Positions 11,553 through 22,711 are shown, counted from the stretch's first letter. The stretch is 64,000 nt of DNA from Endomychus coccineus (GCA_958510875.1 OY294069.1:179596868-179660867); one strand, 5' to 3'. The notes: a model not told the origin generated them from the sequence alone. Program-made: numbers and translations.

Positions 11553-11889
11553 TGTTACGAAGATGTCTTTTGAATACGCACAAACACGTTTCAGGGAGTT
11601 AGGCACTACTTTATTTCACAACAGACAGTTTCGCTTCCTTCGCCTTCCCTAAGCGGACTGACTTGCAGTCGCGCCGCTACCCATTTTATAATTTTTTACA
11701 ATTACTGTCATCTAGAAGTGAGTGAAATACACCAAAACTTTCTCGAAACATCGAGATTATTCGCCAATGTTCAATTGCTACTGCGCTTTCTAAAGTACTA
11801 ATAGCGCTATCTGTTAGAGATAAAGGGTACTTCAACTACCCATCCCCGCGTATGACCACCAGGTGTCGTCAAGTGTCACGGTCGTAACA
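11553..11889. mobile_element. candidate solo LTR (Gypsy-like)
   Basis: A 337 bp block begins TGTTACGA and ends TCGTAACA, so it has TG...CA ends and a perfect 8 bp terminal inverted repeat, the usual LTR signature. The inside is more GC-rich than its surroundings and has an AT-rich TATA-like stretch near 11,685. No internal LTR-retrotransposon genes flank it, so it would be a solo LTR. The expected 4-5 bp target duplication is imperfect (ATAC left, ATAA right). Confidence 0.5.
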
Positions 11890-12936
11890 ATAAAGTACAG
11901 TTAGTACATAATAGTAAATGAACTCGCAAATTTAGCAAGCGTATGCTCGCTCATAGCGCGTACTCGGCGACTAGTCTAGAAATTATAGATAATGGCAGAT
12001 AAATTGAAACGGTTTTTGCCCTTGGAACTTACTGGACTAAACAGTATGGTCCTGAGGCTGGAAAGTTTGGAGTCCCCTGCTCTAGACTGTACTCATATTA
12101 AAATAATGTCGCCTGGAGGTAATGAGATTTGTTTCTTTTCTGAAATGAAGCTTACGCACCTCTTCTTTGTTTTATCCTCCATATCAGAAAATACGAAGTA
12201 TGTTATTAGAAACAAAAAATGGGTGTTAACTTACCTTCACAGGTTAACAACAAATAACTAAAATGAAAGAAAAAAAGATCTTGTATGGTATTGTATCGTA
12301 TTTGCTACATTTTTAGGTTACTTCTTCTTCTACTTATGATATATCCCAAAGAACTGCTAATATAATATCCATGAGATCATAGTAAAATAACAAAAACTTC
12401 ATACAAACGAAATAAAGTTAAATATAACTGCTGGTTAGTTTACCAAGAACTGACAATGTATGCCGTGAGTGTTACAAGTAATGATTACATTTCTATTAAC
12501 ATTACAGTAGACTAAATAACAAATGTTATGTTTGGTAATATCATTATTAGATGTCAAAATGTTTATTTTCTTCGCTAATGGTGCTTGATAAAGTCACATC
12601 GTTGACGAAACGCGTCAGACAATTTTTGTTTTATGATACAGCGGAAATTCATTAACACTTGTTTCACTTTGTAATTTAATATAATTTATGAACTTCATCC
12701 TTTCGATGAATATACAAAATGTAAATGTGCTAGAACAGTAAGGTCGTGATATTCTTCAAAGTGCATATTTCGTCAACATGAATAATAAGCAGACAGATCT
12801 GGCACCGGTGAAAGCGGAAGTCAACACTTTGAAGTACACGCGAAACTTTAATAGCTAATTCAACTCTACACCTTGCGGAAAACTGATTGGAAACTTTGTA
12901 AGTCTGTGCTTTATCTGCCCGAAAACATTCTACTTT
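11890..12936. other. unassigned sequence with one hammerhead-like string
   Basis: No coding region was identified; the 89-codon plus frame at 11,992-12,261 is unrecognised. At 12,583-12,620 the string CTTGATAAAGTC..GACGAAACGCGTCAG has the stem II, GAAA and palindromic ACGCGT layout of Penelope-type hammerheads, but the CTGANGA core is imperfect. Confidence 0.35.
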
Positions 12937-14415
12937 ACGTCTCGCTCCATCACAGTTCCATGATACAATCTCTCACGTTCGTTTAAAATGCCGGATTAAC
13001 AAATTTTCTAACTAGTGGCTATCGAAATTTGTCAATGAATCTAAAGATTTTCGCGTTAGCAATCGAATCATATTGGAATATTGGAAACGCTTCGCTTATA
13101 GTATGAGATTTTATCAGCATCTACACAGGTGCATATAGTTCCGAATGTAGGAATTGGGCGAGAGAAGATGGTTAAAACCTACGCCAAACTGCTGACACAA
13201 GCAGGCTATGCCCGCAGAAATAGCTATGGTTATGGAACGGTCTGTCACGGACATTATGTGAACGTTATTTTTCTTTTGCATAGCGAATCACAAACACAAC
13301 GTGTTACTTTTAGATATTTCAATTTTACATGAAATCTCAATTATCTAAGACTGATTTTGTTTTTGAATATTGGAAATAACCTTCACTAAACCCTAATTAC
13401 AATTAATATATGTACTCCATTAGATATAATTACGTCTCGCTCCATCACAGTTCCATCACAGGATGATACAATCTCTCACGTTCGTTTAAAATGCCGGATT
13501 AACAAATTTTCTAACTAGTGGCTATCGAAATTTGTCAATGCATCTAAAGATTTTCGCGTTAGCAATCGAATCATATTGGAATATTGGAACAGCTTCGCTT
13601 ATAGTATGAGATTTTATCAGCATCTACACAGGTGCATTTAGTTCCGAATGTAGAAACTGGGCTTGAGAAGATGGTTCAAACCTATGGAAACTGCTGACAC
13701 AAGCAGGCTATGCCCACAGAAATAGCTATGGTTATGGAACGGTCTGTCACGGACATTATGTGAACGTTATTTTTCTTTTGCATAGCGAATCACAAACACA
13801 ACGTGTTACTTTTAGATATTTCAATTTTACATGAAATCTCAATTATCTAAGACTGATTTTGTTTTTGAATATTGGAAATAACCTTCACTAAACCCTTATT
13901 ACAATTAATATATGTACTCCATTAGATATAATTACGTCTCGCTCCATCACAGTTCCATCACAGGATGATACAATCTCTCACGTTCGTTTAAAATGCCGGA
14001 TTAACAAATTTTCTAACTAGTGGCTATCGAAATTTGTCAATGCATCTAAAGATTTTCGCGTTAGCAATCGAATCATATTGGAATATTGGAAAAGCTTCGC
14101 TTATAGTATGAGATTATATCAGCATCTACACAGGTGCATTTAGTTCCGAATGTAGGAACTGGGCTTGAGAAGATGGTTCAAACCTATGGAAACTGCTCAC
14201 ACAAGCAGGCTATGCCCACAGAAATAGCTATGGTTATGGAACGGTCTGTCACGGACATTATGTGAACGTTATTTTTCTTTTGCATAGCAAATCACAAACA
14301 CAACGTGTTACTTTTAGATATTTCAATTTTACATGAAGTCTCAATTATCTAAGACTGATTTTGTTTTTGAATATTGGAAATAACCTTTACTAAACCCTTA
14401 TTACAATTAATATAT
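12937..14415. repeat. tandem array, three copies of a ~500 bp unit
   Basis: Three head-to-tail copies start with ACGTCTCGCTCCATCACAG at 12,937, 13,432 and 13,934 (periods 495 and 502 bp), the last ending near 14,415. Copies differ by few substitutions and small indels; copies 2 and 3 carry an extra TCACAGGA-type duplication near their start and share changes against copy 1, suggesting the most recent duplication joined them. Copy 1 holds a 67-codon plus frame (13,129-13,332), broken in copies 2 and 3, with no recognisable motif. The junction string TGTACTCCATTAGATATAAT also occurs at about 10,273. The unit could be a satellite monomer. Confidence 0.85.
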
Positions 14416-14459
14416 GAAGCGACATCTATGTATTGACTCGGGTTGCAGATACTAAAATG

Positions 14460-14795
14460 AATTGCAACCTTATTGGTATTCACTGCATTTCCTGCCAGGC
14501 TTGTGTTTTGTTTGCATCAAACTCTACTAGATTATCAGATCCCATTTCATGTTTCTTGTCAGATATTCATTCTTTGCATCGACTTATCTCTGTCTTGCAC
14601 CTCTGGCGCAATGGATGATATAGGGACTCTGAAAGTTCAAACAGTATTAAGTGTACCTACTATCATTCGCAAAACTATAGACTGGACAACCGGTCGTTGA
14701 GAGTAACAAAGTTGGTGCAAAACCAGATCCCTGTGGGACACCAGCGTTGATTATGAGATGAAGCTGCTTCAACTACAACTTGACTGATCTATCTG
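14460..14795 (-). pseudogene. LINE RT fragment (family X, copy 1)
   Basis: The minus strand carries a frame-broken match to the RT family that recurs at 22.1, 36.4, 51.5 and 58.5 kb. Recognisable are VPQGSGFAPTLLL (motif B, from GVPQGSVLAPTLFLL), a Y/SFANDS string (motif C, FADD degraded), LLNFQSPYIIH and FDANKTQAC, the post-catalytic block. Upstream and downstream parts are gone. Several frameshifts and stops show it is old. Confidence 0.58.
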
Positions 14796-15475
14796 AAACG
14801 AATCAACAATAGCCTAAATAAAATTATTGAATAGTTTTTACTTGTACAAGACGACCAAGGCGACGAACAAAATGGACGCTATCTATGTCAAAAATTTAGT
14901 CCTCGTGATTATTGTATATTATATATGAAATGTTGTAAGTAGTTCGTTTGTTGGAATGAGACAATAACGTCCATTATTCTTCATGGGAGAGCCTTATAAA
15001 AGTGAATCAGTATTTATGTTTATTGATGTTATAAACTTCTCCCGGCTCTTCAACGCGACACTTCTATCCACTTCTTTCACATAAAACTTTCAGGAAAATA
15101 ATAAGGGAACCTTCAGTTGAGCACATAATCGATACAAGATAGGCGGTCGTCAAAATTGAAATAAAAATGAGATAAACGAAATCTTTAATTGGAAATATAA
15201 TTGACCACGCGAAAGAAATAATCAGAGACAGATAAAACTGCATGGGATTTAATTAAAAATTAATAGCGCGTAGCAAATGGGACCTGTTCAATTTTCTTGC
15301 TACTGCTGAGGATGTTATTTAGGAATAAGGTGGTTCACGGTATTGAATTTAATGGTCCGGAAACAGTTACGTTGTGAATGAATCTATCCATCTATGCCAG
15401 CAATTTTTTTCTATTTGCTTCAGCAGAATTTACCTCCAACGTTATGATTTTTGTTGTTGTAACGCTTTAGGTAAA
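14796..15475. other. unassigned sequence
   Basis: AT-rich, no gene, RNA or repeat recognised. Confidence 0.4.
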
Positions 15476-15479
15476 TGAG

Positions 15480-15870
15480 AAAAAATCACTAAAAATACTG
15501 TCAATGTAACAGGTATCAAGTAGCCATCATCAGAGCAAAGCAGAAAGAAAAACGTTTGAAATTATATGGTATATAAAAGATTACGCGCAGCTGGAGATAG
15601 ATATGAATGCAATTTCTCTTCGCTTATACATTTCTATCCCTCCTGAATCCTGAATCATGAACATATCTTTGCCAAAATTTTGAAAATTGATTTAGTTTAT
15701 ATTTTGAGGAAGTTTCAAGTTCGCTTAGAAAAATATTGGCCAACAAAGGAGAGACGGTATTGCCCATCGTACATCCGCTTCTTTGTTTACAGTAGTTTTC
15801 GTTAAAAGTGAAATAAATGTTCACTTTGTAATAGGATATTAATATTTGAAAGCCATTTCTTCAAAATATT
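15480..15870 (-). mobile_element. Penelope-like element remnant (family B): terminal repeat plus RT fragment
   Basis: The left part (15,480-15,545), read on the minus strand, has CTGATGATGGCTACTTGATA followed by CAGTATTTTTAGTG, the terminal-repeat signature of Penelope family B, with the GAAA half of the hammerhead deleted. The adjoining part resembles the sequence after the terminal arm at 27.5 kb (GGTATATAA..GATTAC..CAGCT). From 15,824 to 15,624 the minus strand encodes KQRSGCTMGNTVSPLLANIF, LSELE and FSKFWQRYVHDS: Penelope RT motif B (MGxxxSPxLAN) and motif C, where the catalytic YVDD is YVHD. The copy is therefore dead even apart from truncation. Confidence 0.75.
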
Positions 15871-15934
15871 TATCGACTCAGGAATTGGGATATTCGCAAA
15901 TAGTGAAACAATAACAATTGTATCCACTGTTTCT

Positions 15935-16815
15935 TACGTTTGTTGTAAGCTAGTGCTTGTAATATCTGTTTGAAAATGCTAAGCTTTTAGCGAAACTAGT
16001 CACATTTATGTATTAAATTAGCGAAAATCAAACTATCTCGTCCCATCTATCTAGGTCAATGCGAGAAAATCCGTCACGAATGTTTAGGGATAGAAATTAT
16101 TCAATGTTGTAAAATCGAATCTAGTTACATTATGTATGAGCTTCGATATCGTTTGTTCTGACGTCATCTAAGTACGTGTAAAATGTTTCATAGCGGCTTT
16201 AAACCTCATCAAAATTGCTCTATATCGTGTACAATTATTCGAGTTGTTCGTATGAAATTTTATATGCAATTTAAACATAAACGTAGATCAATATCAACGT
16301 TGGTATTAGCAGAAATATACAGTTTGTTTGTAAAATACTGTAAGCCATTCCGTTTCCGATGTTCCTTAAGTTCAGATATGGAGGCCTTGGTGGCCATAGA
16401 ATTGAATCCCGCGAAACACGTCTGGTAAATGCAAGATTGAGCACTTACGTCTTTGAAATTTTTAAGTCAGAGGTAATTATGAAAAATATGCAATTTTCGT
16501 AACATTGACGTTCAACACGGATCAATCGTGTTACAACTTTCTGACGCCCTGAATACTGGTCATCTCATGGAGCAACATCAGGGTAGATTATTTCGTAATA
16601 AAATGCGCAGATTAACAATCTAGCAGTTAATCTTTTTATTTCGAATTCGCAAGTTTCATAGTTCGAGCAATGACTTATTACAAAATTTAACAATTTTTGC
16701 AAATCATTGTTTTCAGGCACAATTATTTCGAAATAGTTGACGGTATATTTCAGAATCTTCCATCTTATCATGGTGTAATAACGGAACTTCTCTGGCTGCT
16801 CATATATATATATCA
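15935..16815. other. unassigned sequence
   Basis: No convincing gene or repeat. Two frames of about 80 codons (plus 16,183-16,428; minus 16,565-16,816) carry no recognisable domain. Confidence 0.4.
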
Positions 16816-16817
16816 TT

Positions 16818-17390
16818 TGGCTTAATTAATTAATATCAATATACGTGCAGAGCAGTACGTGTACCGATAACCAGAAAGTGACTAGATATCAAGAGTTTCT
16901 TATTAGCTAGGCTAATCAGGCAACAATACGGTCAATAGATATATGTAATACTCGCTTTTCTTTGGTTGAGACACTAACACCTTAATTAAGCACTGTGTGA
17001 TCGAAGGAAATTGATAAGCTACGCTAAATAGAAAAATTCTCAATCAAAACAAATATAAAATATTTAATATTAATGGAGAAACAAACAATTATGAAAATCA
17101 ATTAAAAGCTAGAAGATTAAGTACAACTAAGTGTTAATTATGAAATTATGTTAAACTTGGAAAACAATTAAGTAATCCTTAATTTTAAATTAACCTTATT
17201 AGAACCTAGATACGATTGGAAAACTAATTTAACTCAGCCCGGATGTACCAGGATAAAGATTGAACAAAACTATTATGATTTAATCATTCAAGAAATTCTA
17301 AATTGTATGTATTCAGCAATATGACTTGATTCTAAATTAACTTAGCATAAATTCTACCATGAACACCACAACGCAAGCTTAACTAGAAAA
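16818..17390. repeat. unclassified dispersed repeat, copy 2
   Basis: Same-orientation partner of 3,656-4,250, sharing the ordered landmarks listed there, with substitutions and small gaps throughout. Flanks of the two copies differ, so this is a dispersed and not a segmental repeat. No ORF is shared. Confidence 0.7.
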
Positions 17391-18380
17391 CTTGGAAAGT
17401 TCTGGCATATTTGGTGGGTAAAAAACCTTCGTTTAAATGATAGCAAGCGATCAACCTGCCATTACAAACTATATCATAAACATATGTCTTAATTACCGAA
17501 ATACTGTAAATCACTTGTTTCCTTTAGAACCATTCCTGTTGAATACGTAATTTATGATTTCCTGTAAGGAATCTCTCCGACCTTGTAGATATTTCATGAA
17601 TCCTAATGACCCTTCCTTGACAAGGATTCAGAGACGACACATCTTATTGTCGTCCGACAGATATAAAGAACGAACTGTATTAATTTATAATGGGACGGTC
17701 GTACTATGAAATGAACTTGTCCGTAATAAAAGACAACAGAGAATATCCCATTTCTATTTACGTTCATGGGTGTTCTTAAAGCGAGCTTGAATTTTAGCAA
17801 CTTGTTTGATATGTAATTGAATTCTAATTGATAATTAATGAGGCAGCTTTGCTACAATGGGATATGAATGAAATGTAGAAATGGTATAGCAAGTTCACAT
17901 TAAAACATATTTCTAAGAATAAAGTTAATCATTGGAGGTACCCGCACAGAAGTTCAATATCCATTGTTCCATCATTCCAGGCATTGCCCTTGTACTTATC
18001 CCGGAATCTCGTTCCATTCTCATACCTAAGAAATTAATTCAACCCGTCTGGGTAGCTGATTTATTTATCGACGTTTTATTGGAACTGCGTCTACCGAAGT
18101 ATTGGACGTCTCTTCAATTTATATCTTTAAATAAGGAAAACCGACGGTAGAAGGAAACCAATTAATTAGTTTCGCTGTATTGATATATCTGTCGGGGAAA
18201 TTTAGGTCACATTATATGGTAATATTACCCACGAATAATGGGGGAATAATTGAATTTGGGTTCATTTTAATAGTGGAGGGCGTTAATTAGGGATAATTTA
18301 TGATATTGATATAATAATATACTTCTTCAACTGTTGAACTATAGAAGAGTTCACATTGTGGATATATTATGACACTATTG
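17391..18380. other. mostly unassigned; contains a short dispersed repeat
   Basis: About 130 bp at 17,710-17,841 (TGAACTTGTCCGTAATAAAA ... CGTTCATGGGTGTTCTT ... AATTCTAATTGATAATTAAT) recur in direct orientation at 19,471-19,598. The 72-codon plus frame at 17,932-18,150 ends LPKYWTSLQFISLNKE, faintly like a LINE pre-RT segment, but this is too weak to call. Confidence 0.45.
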
Positions 18381-18382
18381 GA

Positions 18383-18531
18383 AAGAAATAATCACTCTCA
18401 TCCACTTAAAATACTATCAAAGTACTGAGAACCTTTCGGCTACCAAGTTTACTCTGATGATGGCTCCTTGATAGCCGAAAGGTCCTCAGTAATTTGATAG
18501 TATTTTAAGTGGATAATGGTGATTATTTCTT
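18383..18531. mobile_element. Penelope-like terminal-repeat pair (family B) folded back
   Basis: Two inverted arms lie back to back: 18,383-18,447 and 18,468-18,531. Each holds AATAATCAC..TCATCCACTTAAAATACTATCAAA-type sequence reading inward to GGTAGCCGAAAGGT-type sequence. They are the terminal repeats of the Penelope family also seen at 15.5, 27.4, 49.5, 50.6 and 63.3 kb, here without any coding part between. The right arm contains the best-preserved family B hammerhead. Confidence 0.75.
18449..18492 (+). ncRNA. hammerhead ribozyme motif (Penelope family B)
   Basis: Stem I TTACT (18,449-18,453) pairs with AGTAA (18,488-18,492). The core CTGATGA is at 18,454-18,460, followed by an extra T. 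Stem II is GGCT/AGCC (18,462-18,465 with 18,473-18,476) closed by a 7 nt loop. GAA follows at 18,477-18,479, then stem III AGG-T-CCT (18,480-18,486) and a C at the predicted cleavage position (18,487). Such minimal type I hammerheads with very short stem III are known from Penelope-like terminal repeats and probably act as dimers. Compared with the textbook motif the extra T after the core is unusual. Confidence 0.72.
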
Positions 18532-18964
18532 ATTAATATAATCCACTCTTCAATTATAAAGAAGTGTCAAACATTTCCCAATGATTTTGTATAAACTTTC
18601 ATTATGACCTCAAACCTTCTCGAGATATGTATTTGTATGTATTACATGTTATTTACTATGCAGATATCGCACGATTTAACAATTATATCTGTTGTGTACT
18701 AGGTATACTGTTTAGTTGAAAATATGAAGAAAATGAGAATAATGATAATCAATGATAAATAATGATGTTATTATTTGATTAACTTCTGGCACGCTGACAG
18801 AAAAATTGTGTATTTTGGCAAGCAGCCACATTACAGTCAATAAAATCATAATTAGATCTCTTATCACGATTTAGTTTGGAAATCAACATCTACGATATTC
18901 ATTAGGTATCGTGAGCAAAAGTTTAGTTGATTAATTTTGATTCTACGTATATATACTAACATAG

Positions 18965-19160
18965 AAACTGAGTGAATGTGTCTGGAACCACTACTTCCCT
19001 GGCCAATACCTCAGGGGAAATCTTATAACGAAGAATACAGGTTGTTTACCTCTTCATACAAAATTGATATGTTTCCTTCCAGCTGGAAGACATCTGAAGT
19101 CCAACTAACGCCAAAAAAGGGAAGAATACCCTTCTTAATGATATATAGTATAGTATAGAT
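18965..19160 (+). pseudogene. LINE pre-RT fragment
   Basis: A 60-codon plus frame reads NEEYRLFTSSYKIDMFPSSW, then KTSEVQLTPKKG. This corresponds to the conserved LINE stretch (L..IF..S...G.FP..WK.S.V.PI.KKG) that leads into RT motif 1. No other RT motif follows in any frame. It is a small truncated fragment. Confidence 0.45.
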
Positions 19161-20655
19161 CCATTACACTATTATCTGTTATCTTTAAAGTAATGAAGAA
19201 AACTTTCAAAATCGAACTCATTCCATACAAACAGAGCTCTAAAATCATGAATGACCGACAATATGAATTCGACAGCAGCCTACCTAACACTTAATATAAA
19301 CAACAAACAATCGTAACATTATCACTTTACTCACAGTCTCTTAAGCTATTGTTTAATAACGGTTTGCAGCGCAAATTAATTCAAGTAGGGTTTTATTTTT
19401 ACTATAATTAGCACCAATATATTCACCGACTGACTGACTGACTGTCCTACTAAAAAATGAACTCATATACTTGACTTGTCCTTAATAAAAGGCAAAAAAT
19501 AATATCCTATTTCTATTCACGTTCATGGGTGTTCTTAGAACCAGTTTGAATTTTAACAATATGTTCGATATCTAAATTAATTCTAATTGATAATTAATTC
19601 ACTTATTTCATTTCTTCCTAAAGTTGAATGACATAAGTTAAACTGATAAGGAATATGAACTGCAAAATCTAAGCGCAGGGGGGCATGCCCCCCTTCTGTA
19701 GGCCATGGTCTGAATGCGATAAAGCAGTTCCAGAAAATAACGAGTGAGAAGCTATTCACAAAGAATAATTGTACGAGTGGGTAGATGAATAAGATACAGT
19801 CAATAAGATTGATTTGTAAGTTTGCATTGCGACCATTAAATATTATTTATTATTCATGTTTAAACAGCATTTATACAGCAATCTAATTTGAGTAGCGTTC
19901 ATGAAATTACCATATCCAACCCGGTCAAGTTAATTGCTGCTAACTGAGTGCTATTTGCCGAAAGTTCATTTCCAGCAGAGAAAGATCGACCTTCTCGAAC
20001 ATCCTTGAATCAGGTCAAAGGTTACAATCGATTATGTAATTCAGACTTGTTTATAAATAGAGTGCGGACGCAACAGGAACTGCTCAGAGTCGAGTTACGT
20101 GCTGAAACTGTATTATAGATATGTACCTGTTGCTGAAGTGGAGCTACTTCCAATAAGATGGCGCGAATCTCATTTTCCTGTAACATGCGATCGGTTAGAC
20201 ATGAATAGAACGCTATACTTGCAATGAAGAAAACTGTTTCTATATTAGGGTTTTACAGTTAGCTGTAACAACTTATTGATTTTTATCCACTGGTTAGTTA
20301 CAACGTTTTACGATTGGGTCTTTGAGCAGCATTTCAATCGAAGATCGAATTCATTTGAAATTCAGTACGAAATTATTGATACTCGATAATAGTAGCATAC
20401 AAATAAATTTGACATATTTGGAAAGATTCTTTGCATTCACGAAATAAATGGAATTAAAGCAGATCGCTATTAACCCTTAGGTGCTTTGAGCTTCAATTAA
20501 TATCTGTGGAAAAATTATTTTCTCAGATGAAACTAGATGTCAGGTACAAATAAACAAAGAATGTTATAATGCTACTAATTGCAGGCATATACTTTTTTTA
20601 TACATACACTTTGACTACACGAGAGGGAAACCAATGATGTTCGATCCCCATTTGA
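19161..20655. other. unassigned sequence
   Basis: No gene recognised. Contains (GACT)n at 19,430-19,445, the second copy of the 130 bp dispersed repeat at 19,471-19,598 and nothing else that could be named. Confidence 0.4.
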
Positions 20656-20659
20656 AAAT

Positions 20660-21565
20660 AGATAGATAGATAGATAGAATTTATTATCTTAAGAGCTGTG
20701 GAAATATATATTATCACAAAGAATCGTCAGGTTTCAAATCCATTAAAATTGTTAATATAAAAATAGATGAAATGAATACTTAAAAAAATATAAGACATAC
20801 AAAATTTCACGTCTCAGTTATAAAAGTAGAGTTCTCTCTCACAATTATTTACTTTATACATACATCTCTCAACTGAATAACACATCAAACTGGTTTTGAA
20901 TAATTTCAAGTTAGACATTGACCTTATCTCCACAAGCAAGTTGTTGAATCTATATCTCATGTAGCAATAGGGTGATTTTCTATATTTGGCTAACCTATAG
21001 TTTTTTATATACATGTGGTTTGCATGTCTTGTTGCATGATCATGTAAACTACCGGCAAATTGAAAATGCTCTTCATTTTTACAGGCACAAATGGCAACTT
21101 TATATATGTTAATAGACGTTAATGTTAATCTTTTATATTTCATGAAGGTGGATTTGCAGGTTTCTCTATAGTCCATATTGAATATTATTCTAATTATTCT
21201 CTTTTGTAGAACATATACTTTTTGAGCTTCTGCTTCCCACGTTGTTATATTGTAACATATTATTGAATGAGCAAGAGCATAATAATATGAAATCAGATTT
21301 TTTATTTCAAGTTCACGCTTCAAGTTAATAATCAAATATATTCAAATTTAGTCTTGCGCATACTTAGTTTATCTGTGGTATCCATGATAAATTTGCGTCC
21401 AAGGAAGTGCCAAGAAACTTGAATTCTGAAACAGTTCTTATCTCATTTGAGTCGATATATAAGTTAAGATTGAGTTGTTCAGTTTCCATGGAAGTGTTAG
21501 AAAAAACCAAAGCAACAGTTTTCTCAACATTCACAATTATGGAATTTTCGTAACACCATTGCTGT
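20660..21565 (-). mobile_element. 5'-truncated LINE, C-terminal RT portion, with (TCTA)n tail
   Basis: Reading leftwards from 21,565, the minus strand gives NSIIVNVEKTVALVF (post-motif C block NxLxxNxxKT), then VSEFKFLGTSLDANLSWIPQ (thumb entry), an in-frame stop and small shift near 21,350. A 173-codon open frame (21,335-20,814) follows with YYYALAHSIICYNITTWE, VYVLQKRIIRIIFNMDYRET, the standard LINE thumb/C-terminal region. The insertion ends at a (TCTA)n/(TAGA)n microsatellite at 20,664-20,683, matching a 3' simple-repeat tail. The catalytic RT part is lost by 5' truncation. Confidence 0.78.
20664..20683 (-). repeat. (TAGA)n microsatellite, 3' tail of LINE
   Basis: Tetranucleotide run directly downstream of the minus-strand LINE's 3' end. 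Confidence 0.8.
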
Positions 21566-22095
21566 TGCCAGATTCACTATATAAATAAAGCAACAGCTTA
21601 CATGAACAAGAACACAAGCAGAGCGAGCAAGCATCGTGGTAAGCGTAGATGGTGGGGCGAAGAACAGTTGAACTGTGCGGGATGGCGATCTGCAGCTTTT
21701 ACCTTGGTAGGGGGCTCTTCAGACAATGGTCGATGGACTCACTTCTCAGCAGAAGCTCGTAGCGAAGAAGCGATCAGGGGGCTTAGCCTTGGTAAGGGCC
21801 ACAGTAGAAAGCTTATGAGATGCAGATCTAGAGCAAACCAATGCTGTATTTCAAGGTTCTATATCTCACAGGAGGATCGTGGAGTCGTGGCGACGAGTAA
21901 CTAACCGGCCACTCCGAAGCCACATCGCAGCCACCTCGTGACCAACAAGGGAGTCTCGGATTGAGGTGTTACTGGTGATATCGGCTATCTTACGGCTTAC
22001 AAAAGATTGACGAATTGAAAGCGCAGCGCTGAAGGACGGGCGAACTTTCGAGCGAGACGATGAAGTCAGTAAGTTACGAGATGACAAACGTATTT
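21566..22095. other. unassigned, relatively GC-rich segment
   Basis: A plus frame of 100 codons (21,602-21,904, Arg/Ser/Trp-rich) and a minus frame of 73 codons (22,087-21,866) overlap here. Neither shows a known domain. Base composition is more GC-rich than the neighbourhood, which suggests a foreign or retroelement origin, but no family can be named. Confidence 0.3.
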
Positions 22096-22099
22096 CTCA

Positions 22100-22260
22100 A
22101 TCGGTGAGTTGTAGGCTTGTATGAATCAGAAACGAAGCTGGTGCCAAGACAGGTCCCTGTGGAACATCAGCGTTGATAGCCATCATATCGGAAGATACTG
22201 GTCTTGGATTGGTTCGTGAAATGGTATACGGACAGGTCGTAGTGACGATCGAATGGTAAC
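22100..22260 (-). pseudogene. LINE RT motif B fragment (family X, copy 2)
   Basis: The minus strand encodes PVSSDMMAINADVPQGPVLA, then PASFLIHT: motif B of the family X RT (AINAGVPQGSVLAPTLFLLHI) with substitutions. The surrounding motifs are missing. Confidence 0.6.
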
Positions 22261-22403
22261 AGTTTCCATCTGGTGCGCGAACTTTTACTTGTTGAGTTAC
22301 TGACTATCATAATTTGAAAAAAAATCCTATGCTTTCATCCTTAACTATGTGATACGTGATACGAAATGTTATCCATATTGAAAAATCAATCGCTCACTAC
22401 TCT

Positions 22404-22711
22404 GTTGATATCACTTTTATTTGTAAATTCCGTTACTCGAGTTTCAGCGTTATTATGCCATCTTCAGGCGGTATTCAAATACAATTAAAATACATAACTT
22501 CAACTATAAATATATTCATAGGTAGGTAGCATAAGATTGCTGTGATCGGTAATTCATGAACTTAGTAATAAGTTGATGAATGAGAATAGTGATCCTTTGC
22601 CTGTAAGTATATTTATAGTTGAAGTTATGAATTTTAATTGTATTTGAATATCGAAAAAAAGTGTCGCTGAAACTCGAGTAACGCAAGTTTCAAATAAAAT
22701 TGATTTCAACA
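22404..22711. mobile_element. Penelope-type inverted terminal repeats (family C), no coding part
   Basis: Inverted arms at 22,404-22,519 and about 22,602-22,711 enclose only ~80 bp. Both arms carry, in mirror order, a GTTGA..ATCA..TTTTATTTG outer part, GTTACTCGAGTTTCAGCG, a TTGAATACCG-like part and AACTTCAACTATAAATATA inside. The arrangement parallels the solo terminal repeats of family B, but the sequence is unrelated. The left arm holds a hammerhead-like motif on the minus strand. Confidence 0.6.
22430..22475 (-). ncRNA. hammerhead-like motif (Penelope family C)
   Basis: The minus strand reads CTGAAGA (22,467-22,461), T, GGC, a loop, GCT (stem II with one G-U pair), GAA, then ACTCGAGT (22,442-22,435), a self-complementary octamer in the stem III position, followed by A at the cleavage position. 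Stem I has a mismatch next to the core (CCGC against ACGG). CTGAAGA fits the hammerhead consensus CUGANGA. The right arm keeps GCTGAAACTCGAGTAACG, but its core half is destroyed. Confidence 0.5.

Noticed and set aside
11992..12261. 89-codon frame beginning MADKLKRFLPLELTG
   Set aside because: No recognisable domain, no splice or promoter evidence; length is compatible with chance in this composition.
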